DNA of 64,000 nucleotides from CAWAPS01 sp963783945 (GTDB lineage: Bacteria; Actinomycetota; Acidimicrobiia; Acidimicrobiales; Palsa-688), in the NCBI GenBank assembly GCA_963783945.1, contig CAWAPS010000019.1, positions 1,054,001-1,118,000 of the forward strand, read 5' to 3'. Shown here one piece after another: positions 34,545 through 43,797 of this stretch. Both the position numbers and the translations under genes were made by a program. The stretch's first letter is position 1, and every line of letters begins with the position of its first letter. The notes beneath the pieces are model-generated. The model had not been told where the DNA came from, did no database searches, and saw only the letters and a list, made by a program, of their open reading frames with translations.

Positions 34545-35414
34545 TCAGTCCGCGAGGGCTCGGGTGACGACCGTGACATCGTCGTGACCCATACCTCGAT
34601 CCACGATCTCGGTCCACTCCTTCGCCAAGGCTGCCAAAACCGGGAACCGGTCTGCTCCCGCGGCGGAGAGCGCAAGATCAACGTCCTTGAGCGCTAGCGC
34701 CAGCGCGAACTCTTCGGAGTACTCGCCCCTGGCGATACGGCGGAACTTTCCGGACCCCCATGGAGAGACCAGGAGACCTCCATCGAACGCCTCGATCACC
34801 GCAGCGGTCTCCAATCCAAGGCGGTGGGCTAGGGCAAGAGAGTTCGCGACCCCCTCAGCAGTGAAGGCGAGAAGGACATTGTTCACCAGCTTCATCCGCG
34901 AGCCGTAACCGGCTGGACCAAGCCACAGTGTCCGTTCACCGAGCGCCGCAAACACCGGTGCCACGCGTGAGCGGGCCTCCTCAGGACCCGAGGCGAAGAT
35001 CAACAGGCTGCCTTTTTCGGCCGGCACCTTGCTGCCCGAGACGGGAGCGTCAACGAAATACGTGTCGGGGCGCTGTTCCCTCGCCATGGCTGCGATACGC
35101 TCCGTCCCCTCGACGCCGATCGTGCTCATCTGGGCCCAAACGGCGCCTGGCCTGAGCGCCGCCAGCAGGCCCTCGCCAGCTATCGATACCACGGCCTCCG
35201 CATCGGTGACCATGGTGATGACGACATCCGCTTCCTCGACCGCCTCGGTCACAGACCGGGCCACCAACACGGCCTGCCCCGCAAAGTTGGCTGTCGCACC
35301 GGGCTGCCGATTCCATACGACCAGCGGGATACCAGAACGCAAAGCCGCGCCAGCCATCGCCGCTCCCATGGTGCCGAGGCCCAACACGGCCACCTTGGCT
35401 GAGGTTTCTGTCAT
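34545..35414 (-). CDS. NAD(P)-dependent beta-hydroxyacid dehydrogenase (3-hydroxyisobutyrate type)
   Basis: This 289-residue enzyme has the Rossmann motif VLGLGTMGAAMAG at the N-terminus, the substrate-binding DAPVSGSKVPAEKGSL, and the catalytic Lys in GYGSRMKLVNN. Family members oxidise 3-hydroxyisobutyrate, tartronate semialdehyde or similar short acids. ATG at 35414 has GTGGAGG upstream. A zinc alcohol dehydrogenase lies upstream on the same strand after a gap of 123 bases. Confidence 0.9.
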   Translation of the reverse strand: MTETSAKVAVLGLGTMGAAMAGAALRSGIPLVVWNRQPGATANFAGQAVLVARSVTEAVEEADVVITMVTDAEAVVSIAGEGLLAALRPGAVWAQMSTIGVEGTERIAAMAREQRPDTYFVDAPVSGSKVPAEKGSLLIFASGPEEARSRVAPVFAALGERTLWLGPAGYGSRMKLVNNVLLAFTAEGVANSLALAHRLGLETAAVIEAFDGGLLVSPWGSGKFRRIARGEYSEEFALALALKDVDLALSAAGADRFPVLAALAKEWTEIVDRGMGHDDVTVVTRALAD

Positions 35415-35537
35415 GGCCGTATCCTCCACCCGCACTTAGGCTCGCTGCAGCGACACAAATGCTAGTTGAGCGCCTGGGCGTCGCGAACCATCCCACCACC
35501 GGCGATCAGCGACAGGTCGATCAGGTTGCCAATCGGC

Positions 35538-36740
35538 TCAGGCCGGTCTGGTTTCTGTTTTGTCTATGCCCTGCCCGGGATCGGCGGGCCCGGGCGAGCG
35601 CCAGGCACTAACGCGCCGCTCCCTTGCTGCAACTGAAGGCGGCCGGGCGGCTGGCGTCGCCTTGACTTGGCGTCCGTCCGACGGCTGAAGAGGGTGTCGG
35701 TCATGGGCGGTGTCCCGATCGTTGACGAGAACAGCCGCCCCAACGAAAACGCCAGCCTTGAGGTCCTGCAGAGCCTGTTGTGCGTGTGACATGGGGTACA
35801 CATGGGTCGTGGCCCGGATATGGTCCCGCACGGCGAGCGCGAGGAATTCCCGGCCGTTGTGCCTGGTGTTCGAGGTGACGCTGCGTAGTTGTTTCTCATA
35901 GAACAGCTCGTTCTCATAGTTCAGCGGTGGTATGTCGCTCAGATGGATCCCGGCAACGGCAAGGAGTCCGCCACGGTCAAGCGCCCGCATCGCGACAGGT
36001 ACGAGGTCCCCGACTGGCGCGAATAGGATCGCGGCGTCCAGAGGTTCGGGCGGGGAGTCGTAGGCGCCCCGTGCCGACGCAACACCTAGCTCAAGCGCGA
36101 GCCGCTGGGACGCCTCACCCCGGGTGAGGGCATGGACCGTGGCACCCTGGGCCAGTGCTACCTGGGCGACCAGGTGGGCGCTGTCACCGAACCCGTATAA
36201 CCCAAGCCTGCCATGCTCCGGCAGCGATGCGCACTGCAGGGCCCGGTAGCCGATAATCCCGGCGCATAGCAGCGGCGCCAGCTCGACGTCAGTGACGCCG
36301 GTGGGCAGCCGGTAGGCGAACGCCGCTGGCACAGTCGTGTAGTCGGCGTAGCCGCCGTCAGCGTCCCAGCCGGTATAGAGGGAGTTAGGGCAGAGATTCT
36401 CGTTTCCACGGCGGCAGTAGACACAGGTCCCGTCGGTGTACCGCAGCCACGCCACGCCGACCCGCTCCGCCAAGGCGTAGTCGGTAACGCCCTCGCCCAG
36501 TCCCGCAACCAGGCCGACGACCATGTGACCAGGCGTCACATGCTCACGGTGCACCGGCAGGTCACCCTCGCTGACATGCAGGTCAGTGCGGCAGACCGCG
36601 CAGGCCAGGACCTGGACCAGCAGTTCGCCCTCGGCTGGTACCGGCACAGGTTTCTCCACGTACCTCAGCGGACTGGTCTCGATCGGTCCTGGCTGGCTCA
36701 CCACCCAGGCCTGCATCGTTCGCGAGCTACCAACAGTCAC
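35538..36740 (-). CDS. Zinc-dependent alcohol dehydrogenase (AdhA-like MDR)
   Basis: This 400-residue medium-chain dehydrogenase has ACAVCRTDLHV with the catalytic-zinc Cys, TPGHMVVG with the His, and a GLYGFGDSAHLVAQVA nucleotide loop. The structural zinc loop reads TDGTCVYCRRGNENLC: three Cys remain and the first is Asp. The usual family end is at about residue 345 (GAAVLVN). The next ~55 Pro/Arg-rich residues look like read-through into foreign DNA. GTG start with aggag upstream. Confidence 0.87.
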   Translation of the reverse strand: MTVGSSRTMQAWVVSQPGPIETSPLRYVEKPVPVPAEGELLVQVLACAVCRTDLHVSEGDLPVHREHVTPGHMVVGLVAGLGEGVTDYALAERVGVAWLRYTDGTCVYCRRGNENLCPNSLYTGWDADGGYADYTTVPAAFAYRLPTGVTDVELAPLLCAGIIGYRALQCASLPEHGRLGLYGFGDSAHLVAQVALAQGATVHALTRGEASQRLALELGVASARGAYDSPPEPLDAAILFAPVGDLVPVAMRALDRGGLLAVAGIHLSDIPPLNYENELFYEKQLRSVTSNTRHNGREFLALAVRDHIRATTHVYPMSHAQQALQDLKAGVFVGAAVLVNDRDTAHDRHPLQPSDGRQVKATPAARPPSVAARERRVSAWRSPGPADPGQGIDKTETRPA

Positions 36741-36896
36741 CCCCTACTCCTATCACGCTGGTCCAGGCGGACATCGGACATCCGTCGGTAGGCCGACCGG
36801 CAGGGGCCCCGAGCTGGGAGCGCGCGCCAACCGAGAGACAACCGGGCGCGGCTTCCTCGGCGCCCCTAACGGAGAGGCCCGGCGCCGCGGCTCTCC

Positions 36897-37172
36897 TTGG
36901 CGACTCAGGAGGCCTTCCGCTCCAGCCGCCCGTCCGAGGCTCCGCGGTGGCCAAGACTGGTGAAGGCGGCGGCGTTCGAGGAGATGCGCCGCAGGCCGTC
37001 GATGACCGCGCCCGAAGCAGGTGGCTACCTGGAGAACGCCGCGTTCTTCCAGAAAGTCCGCAAAGGCGAGTGGCGCGAGATCCTCGACAACGAGCAGGAC
37101 CTACGCCGATACCACAATCGAGTCGCCGCACTGGCCCCACCGGAGCTATCGGCCTGGATGCACCGGTCCTGA
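36897..37172 (+). pseudogene. Sulfotransferase C-terminal remnant
   Basis: The frame contains PRWPRLVKAAAFEEMRR, LENAAFFQKVRKGEWREIL and DLRRYHNRVAALAPPELSAW, the last ~75 residues of a PAPS-dependent sulfotransferase. The 'f.rkG..G.WR' element that contacts the cofactor is present. The N-terminal domain with the P-loop is missing; upstream sequence belongs to the divergent ADH start. Confidence 0.7.
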
Positions 37173-37524
37173 CCCCATTACCTTCGACAGTCCCTCGGCC
37201 TCGTGTGGAATTTGTCTGGCCGCGCCCGATCGGGACGATCTGCACCAAGCCCGCAGAGTTGACGGTGACCCCGCCGTCGGTGGCCGTTGATGGCATGGTC
37301 TCCTCCCGAGTCGGGTGGGACTCGGGGGCCCAGCCCCACAGATGACATTCCTAAAGATGCGACTCGAACATCGCCCTGTCGCCCCCCTCTCCGGATCTTC
37401 CGCGCTTCTCGCCCCTCCATGCGATGGTACGACCCAGGACGCGATACCGCCGAATCCGGCGTCGGTCGAGGCCCAGACTTTGGTGTCGGGGTCGAGGCGC
37501 GAATCGGCGGTTCTGAGCGCTCCG
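37173..37524. other. Gene-free stretch
   Basis: Open frames on both strands lack domains and ribosome sites. I see nothing to support here. Confidence 0.35.
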
Positions 37525-37986
37525 TCAGGCGCCGCGTGTGGCCTTGTCGAGCGCCAGCAGTGACGCCGCTACTTCCTTGCGAAGCTGCCGTTGGCGGATC
37601 GGACCAGCCAACAACTTGCGATCCAGCGTCTTTAGATAGACGTCCCAGCTGACGGTCACCTCAGCGGCGGAATCGAACGGGACGACCTCCCACTTCCAGT
37701 CCGAATACGAAGGATTGCCATCCGCGTTCCAAGTCCGGTACGAGAAGCGGCCCGCGTCCATGTCGATTTCCTCGACGCGCGACCGGCTCTGCCAGGTCAT
37801 GCCCCGGCTCGGGTGCATCTTCACCACCCACTCAACACCGGGGGCCAGATCGGGTGCCGGCGCCACGACGAGTTCGATGGCGCGGTTCCAGTCCGGCAGT
37901 CGGTCAACGTCGGTGATCAACCGAAACACCGCGTCCGGAGCAGCCGTCACGCGGCCACTCGCTGTTCCATGAATCTCCTGCATCAT
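37525..37986 (-). CDS. SRPBCC-family (polyketide cyclase-like) protein
   Basis: This 153-residue protein fits the START/SRPBCC fold: GRVTAAPDAVFRLITDVDRL at the N-terminus, the DWNRAIE helix end, and alternating strands to the C-terminal helix QLRKEVAASLLALD. Such proteins bind hydrophobic ligands in a deep cavity. GGGAGG precedes a tandem ATG-ATG start (37986/37983). It lies 19 bases after a small monooxygenase-like gene on the same strand, likely one operon. Confidence 0.8.
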   Translation of the reverse strand: MMQEIHGTASGRVTAAPDAVFRLITDVDRLPDWNRAIELVVAPAPDLAPGVEWVVKMHPSRGMTWQSRSRVEEIDMDAGRFSYRTWNADGNPSYSDWKWEVVPFDSAAEVTVSWDVYLKTLDRKLLAGPIRQRQLRKEVAASLLALDKATRGA

Positions 37987-38005
37987 CAACCTCCCGGGGT
38001 TCCGA

Positions 38006-38296
38006 CTATGCCTGGCCGATGACCTCACACACATCCACGCTGACGAAGGTCGCAGGCGCCTCCGCCATGTTGCGGAGTGCGCTGAAGGTCGCCTCGGCAG
38101 ATCGGGCGTTCTCTTCGGTGTCGAACAGCCAAAACGAGTGCTGAATGACATCACTCCCGTTGGTGGTTCGCGACCAGTAGCCGCCAGACGACCCAGTCAT
38201 GCCTTCCACCATGGCGATGCCATGGTTGGCGACCATCGCCCGAGTTTCGCCCTCGTAGCCCGGCTTGATCTTCACCCGTCCGATGACTGCATACAT
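38006..38296 (-). CDS. Small ABM-like dimeric alpha/beta-barrel protein
   Basis: This 96-residue protein starts MYAVIGRVKIKPGYEGETRA and has GGYWSRTTNGSDVIQHSFWL, the ferredoxin-like strands of antibiotic-biosynthesis-monooxygenase folds. Function is unknown; relatives include heme or quinone monooxygenases. ATG at 38296 has GGAGG upstream. It precedes the SRPBCC gene. Confidence 0.7.
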   Translation of the reverse strand: MYAVIGRVKIKPGYEGETRAMVANHGIAMVEGMTGSSGGYWSRTTNGSDVIQHSFWLFDTEENARSAEATFSALRNMAEAPATFVSVDVCEVIGQA

Positions 38297-38680
38297 ACGG
38301 GTTCCTCCAATGGTGCCGATACGAATCGAACGAGCCCACATACTGCCCTATCCGCGTGGGTGCCGGTCGAAAGAATGCCTTTCTGTTGTGACGACAATCC
38401 ACGGCCATATCACTTAGCCTTGCTCACGACCCTCGGCACCCCATGCCGCCCACAACGCAGATATGGCTCGACCGTGGCCGAAGGCGCACAATCACGGACT
38501 CGAAGACCCCGAAGAACTCAGCGATTGCGCTCCGAACCGGCGGTATGCCTCACTTGCGAGTTCGTCGGGCAGGAGAATGCCTACGTGCCGATATGGCGCG
38601 ACGGCGGACGGCTCGGCTTCGTTGTTCGGGCGCGCGGTTCTGTTCGTCCTCAGAGCCAGCCAACGGCCGGGCTAGAAATG
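38297..38680. other. Gene-free stretch
   Basis: Only overlapping GC-rich frames without domains are present. Confidence 0.35.
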
Positions 38681-38714
38681 CAAGGGCCGGGAGCGATGCC
38701 GCTCCCGGCGCTTG
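38681..38714 (-). terminator. Hairpin terminator of the beta-propeller gene
   Basis: Arms gccgggagcg (38686-38695) and cgctcccggc (38700-38709) pair perfectly around a four-base loop. Outer caag/cttg extends the stem with one mismatch. It lies 18 bases past the propeller gene stop. There is only a weak T-run, as is usual in actinobacteria. Confidence 0.75.
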
Positions 38715-38731
38715 CGATAACGAGGTTCTGA

Positions 38732-39931
38732 CTAGTTGACGACAATGCCTGCGGGCGTGGCGCCGGCAGGCAGCGGCGTCGGGGAGCTGGGCAGTTCGGT
38801 GAGATTTCCGCCATGCACGGCGAAGGCACCCACGGCGCCGATCCGGCTCTCGTCCACGAAGAGCGTCCGGCCGTTGGGGCTGAGGCGGGCATCGACCGCG
38901 CCCACACCGCCGGCTGAGCTGACCGGTGTGCTACCGAGCAGCGTCAAGGTACCGTCGCGGGCGATCGAGTAGCGGGAGATGGTCCCGGCTCCGGTGTTCA
39001 CGGTGAAGAGGAAGTGCCCGTCGTGGGTGATCTCAACCCAGCACGGTGCAGTCTGCAGGTCGGCGAACGGCGAAGCCCCAATCGACGACAGGGTGCCGTC
39101 CCGAGCAACCCTGAAGGCCGAGACCGTTCCGCTGCCAGGCGGGACGTTGTGGGCGTTAGAGACAAACAGCTGGCGGGGGTGGGTCGGTCGGAACTCGCTG
39201 CCGAACGGTCCTAGCCCCTGAGCATCGAAGGGAGAGCCGGCGGCGGCGGTCAGCAGCCCATTTCTCCCGACGAGGAAGCTGTCGATTTCCGACGTGCCGA
39301 CGCGGGTGCCGACCAGGTGGGTTCCGGGCGAGTTGAAGAGAACGTCGCCGGGCTGGGAGCCGTCAGGCAAGGCCACCGTCGAATCGGCCAGCGGACGCAG
39401 GTGTCCACCACGGTTGAGCCTGAACCCTGTGTAGTTCGGGCCGACGGCGCCGGCGTTGGCCACGTAGACCAGGTTGTCGTGCACGGCGACGCTGACCGGC
39501 GTGGGGCCGCCGGAGGAGACGACTCCGCCGGGCACCAGATTGAGGCTGCCGTCGGGCCTGATCCGCAGGACCGAGACCTGGTTGCTACCCGCGTCTACCG
39601 CGATCAGATAACGGCCATCGCTGCTGAGCTCAAGCGCGCCCTGCGAAGCCAGGCCGGCACCCGTCCCCGCGCCGCCAGCGGCGAAGGGAGAGCCCCGAAG
39701 CGGTGAGAGCGAGCCGTCGGCATGGCGGTCGAACGCGCCAATCGTGTTCGTCCCCTTAGTGTTGTCGTCGAGATAGACATGTCCTACCACCCGAGAGCCG
39801 GTGGCATGCGCGGTTGCAGGAATGACAGCCGCGTTGGCTGCGCCCACGCCGACGGTGCCGAGAATAGCGACACCGCCAAGTGTGGCGGCGCTCAGCGCAA
39901 GGCGCGCGGCGCGAGAGGTGAGCGTTCCCAT
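38732..39931 (-). CDS. Secreted beta-propeller protein, lactonase/YVTN family
   Basis: This ~399-residue protein has a signal peptide (ARLALSAATLGGVAILGTVG, then AANAA). Six to seven propeller blades follow with repeated Y/F-V-x-N and DGTL elements, such as TVSAFRVARDGTLSSIG and TISRYSIARDGTLTLLG. It resembles the lactonase-type propeller family (PF10282), but may bind rather than hydrolyse. The ATG at 39931 has GGAGG 11 bases upstream; another ATG six codons earlier lacks a site. It is probably exported to the cell surface. Confidence 0.82.
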   Translation of the reverse strand: MGTLTSRAARLALSAATLGGVAILGTVGVGAANAAVIPATAHATGSRVVGHVYLDDNTKGTNTIGAFDRHADGSLSPLRGSPFAAGGAGTGAGLASQGALELSSDGRYLIAVDAGSNQVSVLRIRPDGSLNLVPGGVVSSGGPTPVSVAVHDNLVYVANAGAVGPNYTGFRLNRGGHLRPLADSTVALPDGSQPGDVLFNSPGTHLVGTRVGTSEIDSFLVGRNGLLTAAAGSPFDAQGLGPFGSEFRPTHPRQLFVSNAHNVPPGSGTVSAFRVARDGTLSSIGASPFADLQTAPCWVEITHDGHFLFTVNTGAGTISRYSIARDGTLTLLGSTPVSSAGGVGAVDARLSPNGRTLFVDESRIGAVGAFAVHGGNLTELPSSPTPLPAGATPAGIVVN

Positions 39932-40388
39932 TTTGATCCAGACCTCCATGTTTTCGAGGGCGGGCAAGGTCGTCCACCCCAAGTACTGTCCCCACGTCGA
40001 CGGGACCGTTACACTCCCTCGTCCGACAAGACCAACGCCGTGTTGGTACCGGCGCAGACCAGGTCTTCGTTGGGTCGGAGACCAGCGAGGCCGCCCAGCC
40101 CAAATGGTCGACCGCCTTCGTTCACACTCCGCTCAACCCTTCGGTGGCTCAGGGGTTGGTGAGTGGTCAGTTCAAAGTGTCAGACAGTCTCGGAATGCGA
40201 GGATCGGCGGTACGTTCCTGCCTGGGATGGCAGTCGGCGGACACCTCATGTAACGCCTCCGAGGTGACCGGAGACTGAAGCAACATGGCCCGACGACAGG
40301 CGATCGGCCGAAATCTCAGACGAAGAGGCCAGCACCGGCGGGCGCGACCCGCCCAGTACCGTAGCGCCCTACGCTTCGCCCCAGGGAG
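39932..40388. other. Divergent intergenic region
   Basis: It lies between the propeller gene and the sigma factor and must hold both promoters. I see no convincing sites. The right end has cagggag ahead of the ATG at 40389. Confidence 0.4.
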
Positions 40389-40865
40389 ATGGACGGCGAG
40401 CTGCTCATCCGGGTCCGCACCGTTGACGAGGAGGCCCTTGTGATGGTGGTGGCCCGCTACCAGCAGCCCATGCTTCGCCCGGCCTGTTCCATGGTCCCCA
40501 ATCAGCAGGTGGCCGAAGAAGCTGTCCAGGACATGTGGCTGGGCGTCGTACGTGGCAACGAGCGCCTTGAGGGACGCTCGTCGTTGAAGACCTGGCTGTT
40601 TCGGATCCGCGTCAACCGAGCGCGCTCGGCCGGTTCTCGCGAGCCTACCGATCCCTCGATCGAGACGATCCACGCAGTCGACGCCACCCGCCTCGACGCT
40701 CAGGGCCAATGGGCCGATCCCGTCACATTCCGTGACGTCGAGGGCCTTTCCAGCAGCGAAGCGTCTGCCGTACTTGGAATCAGTGAAGGCAACCAGTGGA
40801 CCTTACTGCACCGGGGACGGGCGCGCTTACGAGAGATCCTCGACGCCGCGATCGAGAAGAGCTGA
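40389..40865 (+). CDS. ECF-type sigma-70 factor with a shortened region 4
   Basis: This 158-residue sigma factor has region 2 in residues ~10-80 (VAEEAVQDMWLGVVRG, RSSLKTWLFRIRVNRA) and the end of region 4 in RDVEGLSSSEASAVLGISEG with NQWTLLHRGRARLREIL. The link between them is only ~30 residues. The normal first helix of region 4 (an LPxxQRxV type segment) is missing, as if deleted in frame between WADP and VTFRD. Function is therefore uncertain. An anti-sigma gene follows after two bases. Confidence 0.75.
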   Translation: MDGELLIRVRTVDEEALVMVVARYQQPMLRPACSMVPNQQVAEEAVQDMWLGVVRGNERLEGRSSLKTWLFRIRVNRARSAGSREPTDPSIETIHAVDATRLDAQGQWADPVTFRDVEGLSSSEASAVLGISEGNQWTLLHRGRARLREILDAAIEKS

Positions 40866-40867
40866 CC

Positions 40868-41122
40868 GTGCTATCGCTGCGTCGGAGAGACATCGTGTGT
40901 CAACAGGCGGTCGAACTTGTGACCGACTATCTCGAAGGGGTTCTCTGTCGTCGGGATCGACGGCGATTCGAGACTCATTTGAAACGGTGCCCTAACTGTG
41001 CCTCGTACCTGGAGCAGATCAAGATCACCATTCGGTCGGCGGGCGAGATCGACGCTGAGGACCTGACACCCGAAGCGAGACAGGACCTCATCGAGCTCTA
41101 TCGGCGCTGGCGCCCGGAGTAG
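40868..41122 (+). CDS. Anti-sigma factor with zinc-finger (zf-HC2) domain
   Basis: This 84-residue protein has the zf-HC2/ZAS signature: DIVCQQAVELVTDYLEG with the first Cys and FETHLKRCPNC with the HxxxCxxC zinc site. It should hold the adjacent ECF sigma factor inactive. No membrane segment is present, so it is a soluble type. GTG start two bases after the sigma stop, so translation is coupled. Confidence 0.8.
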   Translation: MLSLRRRDIVCQQAVELVTDYLEGVLCRRDRRRFETHLKRCPNCASYLEQIKITIRSAGEIDAEDLTPEARQDLIELYRRWRPE

Positions 41123-41162
41123 TGCCGCGCCGCTCGACCGGCGGGCCGGTTCACCCGGTTGC

Positions 41163-41309
41163 AACGCCGGCCCAGGGAGCCTCATCGGCGGATACCTCGG
41201 AGCCCTGGCACAACCTCATCTCCCCGAGGTCCTGATCCGTCGAGTGCTGGGCCTGCTCGTGACCGCTATCGGCATCCGATACGCCTGGCTCGCCGCCGCC
41301 GGGCTGTGA
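41163..41309 (+). pseudogene. TauE/SafE (TSUP) permease C-terminal remnant
   Basis: The frame NAGPGSLIGGYLGALAQPHL then IRRVLGLLVTAIGIRYAWLA ends at TGA 41309. This is the last glycine-rich motif and final membrane helix of a TSUP sulfite/sulfonate exporter. No other part of the permease is visible. Confidence 0.65.
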
Positions 41310-41423
41310 ACGTCAAGCTCCTCAGAGCAAAGTACGTTGACTCCGCGACCCGTGTCGTTGGGAGCCGTTTTTGGGGTCTCGGGACGCCGCCAGACCGGGA
41401 CTTAGGGAACGCGCCTGCGGGGT

Positions 41424-41474
41424 GCGAGTCCTAGACACCCTGGAGGGGTAGCCACAAGGTGTCTAGGAACTCGC
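41424..41474 (-). terminator. Hairpin terminator of the beta-helix gene
   Basis: Arms gcgagtcctagacacc (41424-41439) and ggtgtctaggaactcgc (41458-41474) pair with one bulged base around an 18-base loop. It lies 23 bases past the beta-helix gene stop. Confidence 0.6.
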
Positions 41475-41497
41475 TTCTTTATCTCGGCGAGGGTCCC

Positions 41498-42982
41498 TTA
41501 CCCGAAGCAACCTGTGATGGTGCTTGCAGGCTCGCAGTTGTCGGGGTGATTGGCGATGACCAGGCTGGCCGAGAGCGTCACCGTTGCGCCGAGGTTGAAG
41601 ATCCCTCCGCCAGCGGAGGCGGTGTTGCCGATCACAAGGCTGTGATTCAGCGTAACCGGGCCTCCGGGTATGGACATCTGACCCATCCCGAAGCCGTTGG
41701 CGATGCCGCCTCCGTCGCCACCCGCGGTGTCGTTGATCACTCGGCTGCTATTGAGCGTGAGCACCCCGCTGCCCGGTACGCCGGGGTTGACGTTGAGAAT
41801 CCCACCACCCGAAGCAACCGCGCCTTTCCCCGCTGCGGTGTTGTGGTTCACCTCGGACCTATTGAGGGTCATCACGCCGTGGTTGACGATGCCCGCCCCG
41901 CTGGTATTGACCGCGGTGTTGCCATCCACTTGGGTCCGGTTGAGCACCGCGGTGCACCCGTTGGCGATACCTCCCGCTGCGATGGGAGGACCGCTCATCG
42001 ACCCAGGCGGAGGTACCGGCGCGGTGGCGGTGTTGCCGTTCACCTGGCTCCAGTTGATGATCACTGAACCGTTGCAGGGCGTCCCCCCACCCATGCCGTT
42101 GCCGCTAGAGATACCGCCGCCGTTGAGGGCACTGTTGCCGTTCACCTGGGTGCCAATCAGGGTTACAGTGCCCAGGACGTTCTGGATGCCACCACCACCC
42201 GCTATCGGGGCAACGTTGTGGTTGACCTGGCTGCGGTTGAGGGTCAAAACGCTGGTGGTGCCGGAGAAGTTCATGTAATCGCCGTTGGCGATGCCACCCC
42301 CGACCAGACCGTTGGCGGTGTTGCGGTTGACCTGGCTCCTGTTGAGCGTCGCGGTGCCGAGCATGTTGATGATCCCCCCGCCGCCAATGCCCCCAGCCGG
42401 GGGATTGGCCGGGTTGCCCAACAAGGTCTGCTTGTTGAAAGTGACAGAACTGTTGTTGAGCGTCAAACGGGCCACGCTGGTGGGGACAGAGGTCACGCTG
42501 GCGATGCCGCCCCCCGCCAGCACCGCGTTGTTACCAGTCACCCGGCTGTGATTTAAGGTGACGGTGCCTCCCATGTTGGCGATACCGCCCCCGAAGTCCG
42601 CGGCTGATCCCCCGGTAACGGTCACGTTGTTGAGGGTGAGGTACCCGCTGGGGCCATCGACCTCAACAACTCGGACCTTACCTGTTCCGTCGATCTTGGC
42701 TCGGTTCCCGTTGACCGTGATACGGGTCGTAATCACCGGCAGGCCGTTCTCGCCATCGTTGGCAACCTTGAGGTGGTAGTGGCACCCTCGGGCCAGGTTG
42801 ATCGTGCCGCCCCCGGCCACATTTGCGGCGTTGACGGCCGCCACAAGGGCGGTCTGGCCTCTACAGGGCACGTTCACGGCGCGTCCTGGTGACCCCGCCG
42901 ACGCTATCGGTGCTGCCACCATCAACCCGAGCACGGACGCGCTGGTCCCCACCGCAACTTTCGCGAATGTCGCCAACTTCAT
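41498..42982 (-). CDS. Secreted right-handed beta-helix repeat protein
   Basis: This 494-residue protein has a signal peptide (KVAVGTSASVLGLMVAAPIA, then SAG). It then has more than ten imperfect repeats of an 'LTLNxSxVxxNxAxxxGGGIxN' type, as in VTLNHSRVTGNNAVLAGGGI. These asparagine-ladder repeats predict a parallel beta-helix, like polymorphic outer-membrane or pectate-lyase-like folds. No catalytic residues stand out. It is probably a surface or extracellular adhesin-like protein. The ATG has aagggggtag upstream. Confidence 0.85.
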   Translation of the reverse strand: MKLATFAKVAVGTSASVLGLMVAAPIASAGSPGRAVNVPCRGQTALVAAVNAANVAGGGTINLARGCHYHLKVANDGENGLPVITTRITVNGNRAKIDGTGKVRVVEVDGPSGYLTLNNVTVTGGSAADFGGGIANMGGTVTLNHSRVTGNNAVLAGGGIASVTSVPTSVARLTLNNSSVTFNKQTLLGNPANPPAGGIGGGGIINMLGTATLNRSQVNRNTANGLVGGGIANGDYMNFSGTTSVLTLNRSQVNHNVAPIAGGGGIQNVLGTVTLIGTQVNGNSALNGGGISSGNGMGGGTPCNGSVIINWSQVNGNTATAPVPPPGSMSGPPIAAGGIANGCTAVLNRTQVDGNTAVNTSGAGIVNHGVMTLNRSEVNHNTAAGKGAVASGGGILNVNPGVPGSGVLTLNSSRVINDTAGGDGGGIANGFGMGQMSIPGGPVTLNHSLVIGNTASAGGGIFNLGATVTLSASLVIANHPDNCEPASTITGCFG

Positions 42983-43509
42983 GGCTACCCCCTTCTAGAT
43001 TGCCCCTGAGACTGCCTACCGACCATAGGCCCCGGTGGGCGCATAGTCAACGGCTGCCACTCTTGCGTAACCGCCCAGCAGGTCGTCCTGGCCGGGTCAC
43101 GTCCCCACCTGGCCGAGCCGCGTCCCACACCCCTACCAATCCCCATCGATACAGGTGGCACCAGGGCAGTTGAGTCGAGATACTGAGCGTCCGATCTGCG
43201 CGTGGCCCCAGCGATGGGCGATCAAGTCACCTCCGCTACATAGCGACGCCTCCGTGCTCGCCGCGCCCGTCACTCAGCGTGGTGAACGCGCCCGAGGGTC
43301 CTAAGCGGCACCTAACGATTCTCCATGCCCGTATGCGTTCTTGAAGTGTGGCGAGGTTGATCCGGGTGCGAGATCCGCCCGTTGTTATGCGGCCGGAGGT
43401 GGGTTCGCTGTGGCGTTCGTCAACCTGAGCGACCGTCCACCGCCTTCGGAGACGTCGGCTGAGAGTGTGTAGGTTCGCAACAGCGCTTAACCGACTTGAA
43501 AGGGCAATC
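42983..43509. other. Gene-free stretch
   Basis: Only overlapping frames without domains. The left end must carry the promoter of the beta-helix gene. Confidence 0.35.
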
Positions 43510-43797
43510 ATGGCTTACGGAGTCATCCACCATTTTCCCGGGGGTACCAAGGAGAACTACGAGGCGTCAATCGCCGCGGTCCACCCAGGCGAGGGGCGCC
43601 TACCCGAGGGGCAGATCTTCCATGCGGCCGGAGCTTCCCCTGGCGGCTGGACGATCATGGCCGTTCATGATTCGAAAGAGAGCTGGGAGCACTTCCGTGA
43701 CACGGTCTTGATGCCCCAAATGCAGAAGGGCATCGCGGGCGGATTCCCGACACCCCCTGACGAGACACCAATCGACCTGTACAAGGTAATGCCCTAG
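43510..43797 (+). CDS. Small conserved protein, likely dimeric alpha/beta barrel
   Basis: This 95-residue protein reads MAYGVIHHFPGGTKENYEAS, GWTIMAVHDSKESWEHF and ends in FPTPPDETPIDLYKVMP. It has the pattern of ferredoxin-like antibiotic-monooxygenase-type barrels common in actinobacteria. Function is unknown. The ATG has gaaaggg upstream. Confidence 0.72.
   Translation: MAYGVIHHFPGGTKENYEASIAAVHPGEGRLPEGQIFHAAGASPGGWTIMAVHDSKESWEHFRDTVLMPQMQKGIAGGFPTPPDETPIDLYKVMP

Noticed and set aside
36727..37296. 189-codon open frame on the minus strand
   Set aside because: It lies opposite the sulfotransferase remnant and overlaps the ADH start; Arg/Pro-rich with no domain.
41498..42982. CRISPR-like array
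   Set aside because: Repeats here are irregular protein-coding Asn/Gly repeats of a beta-helix, with no constant direct repeat or spacer pattern.
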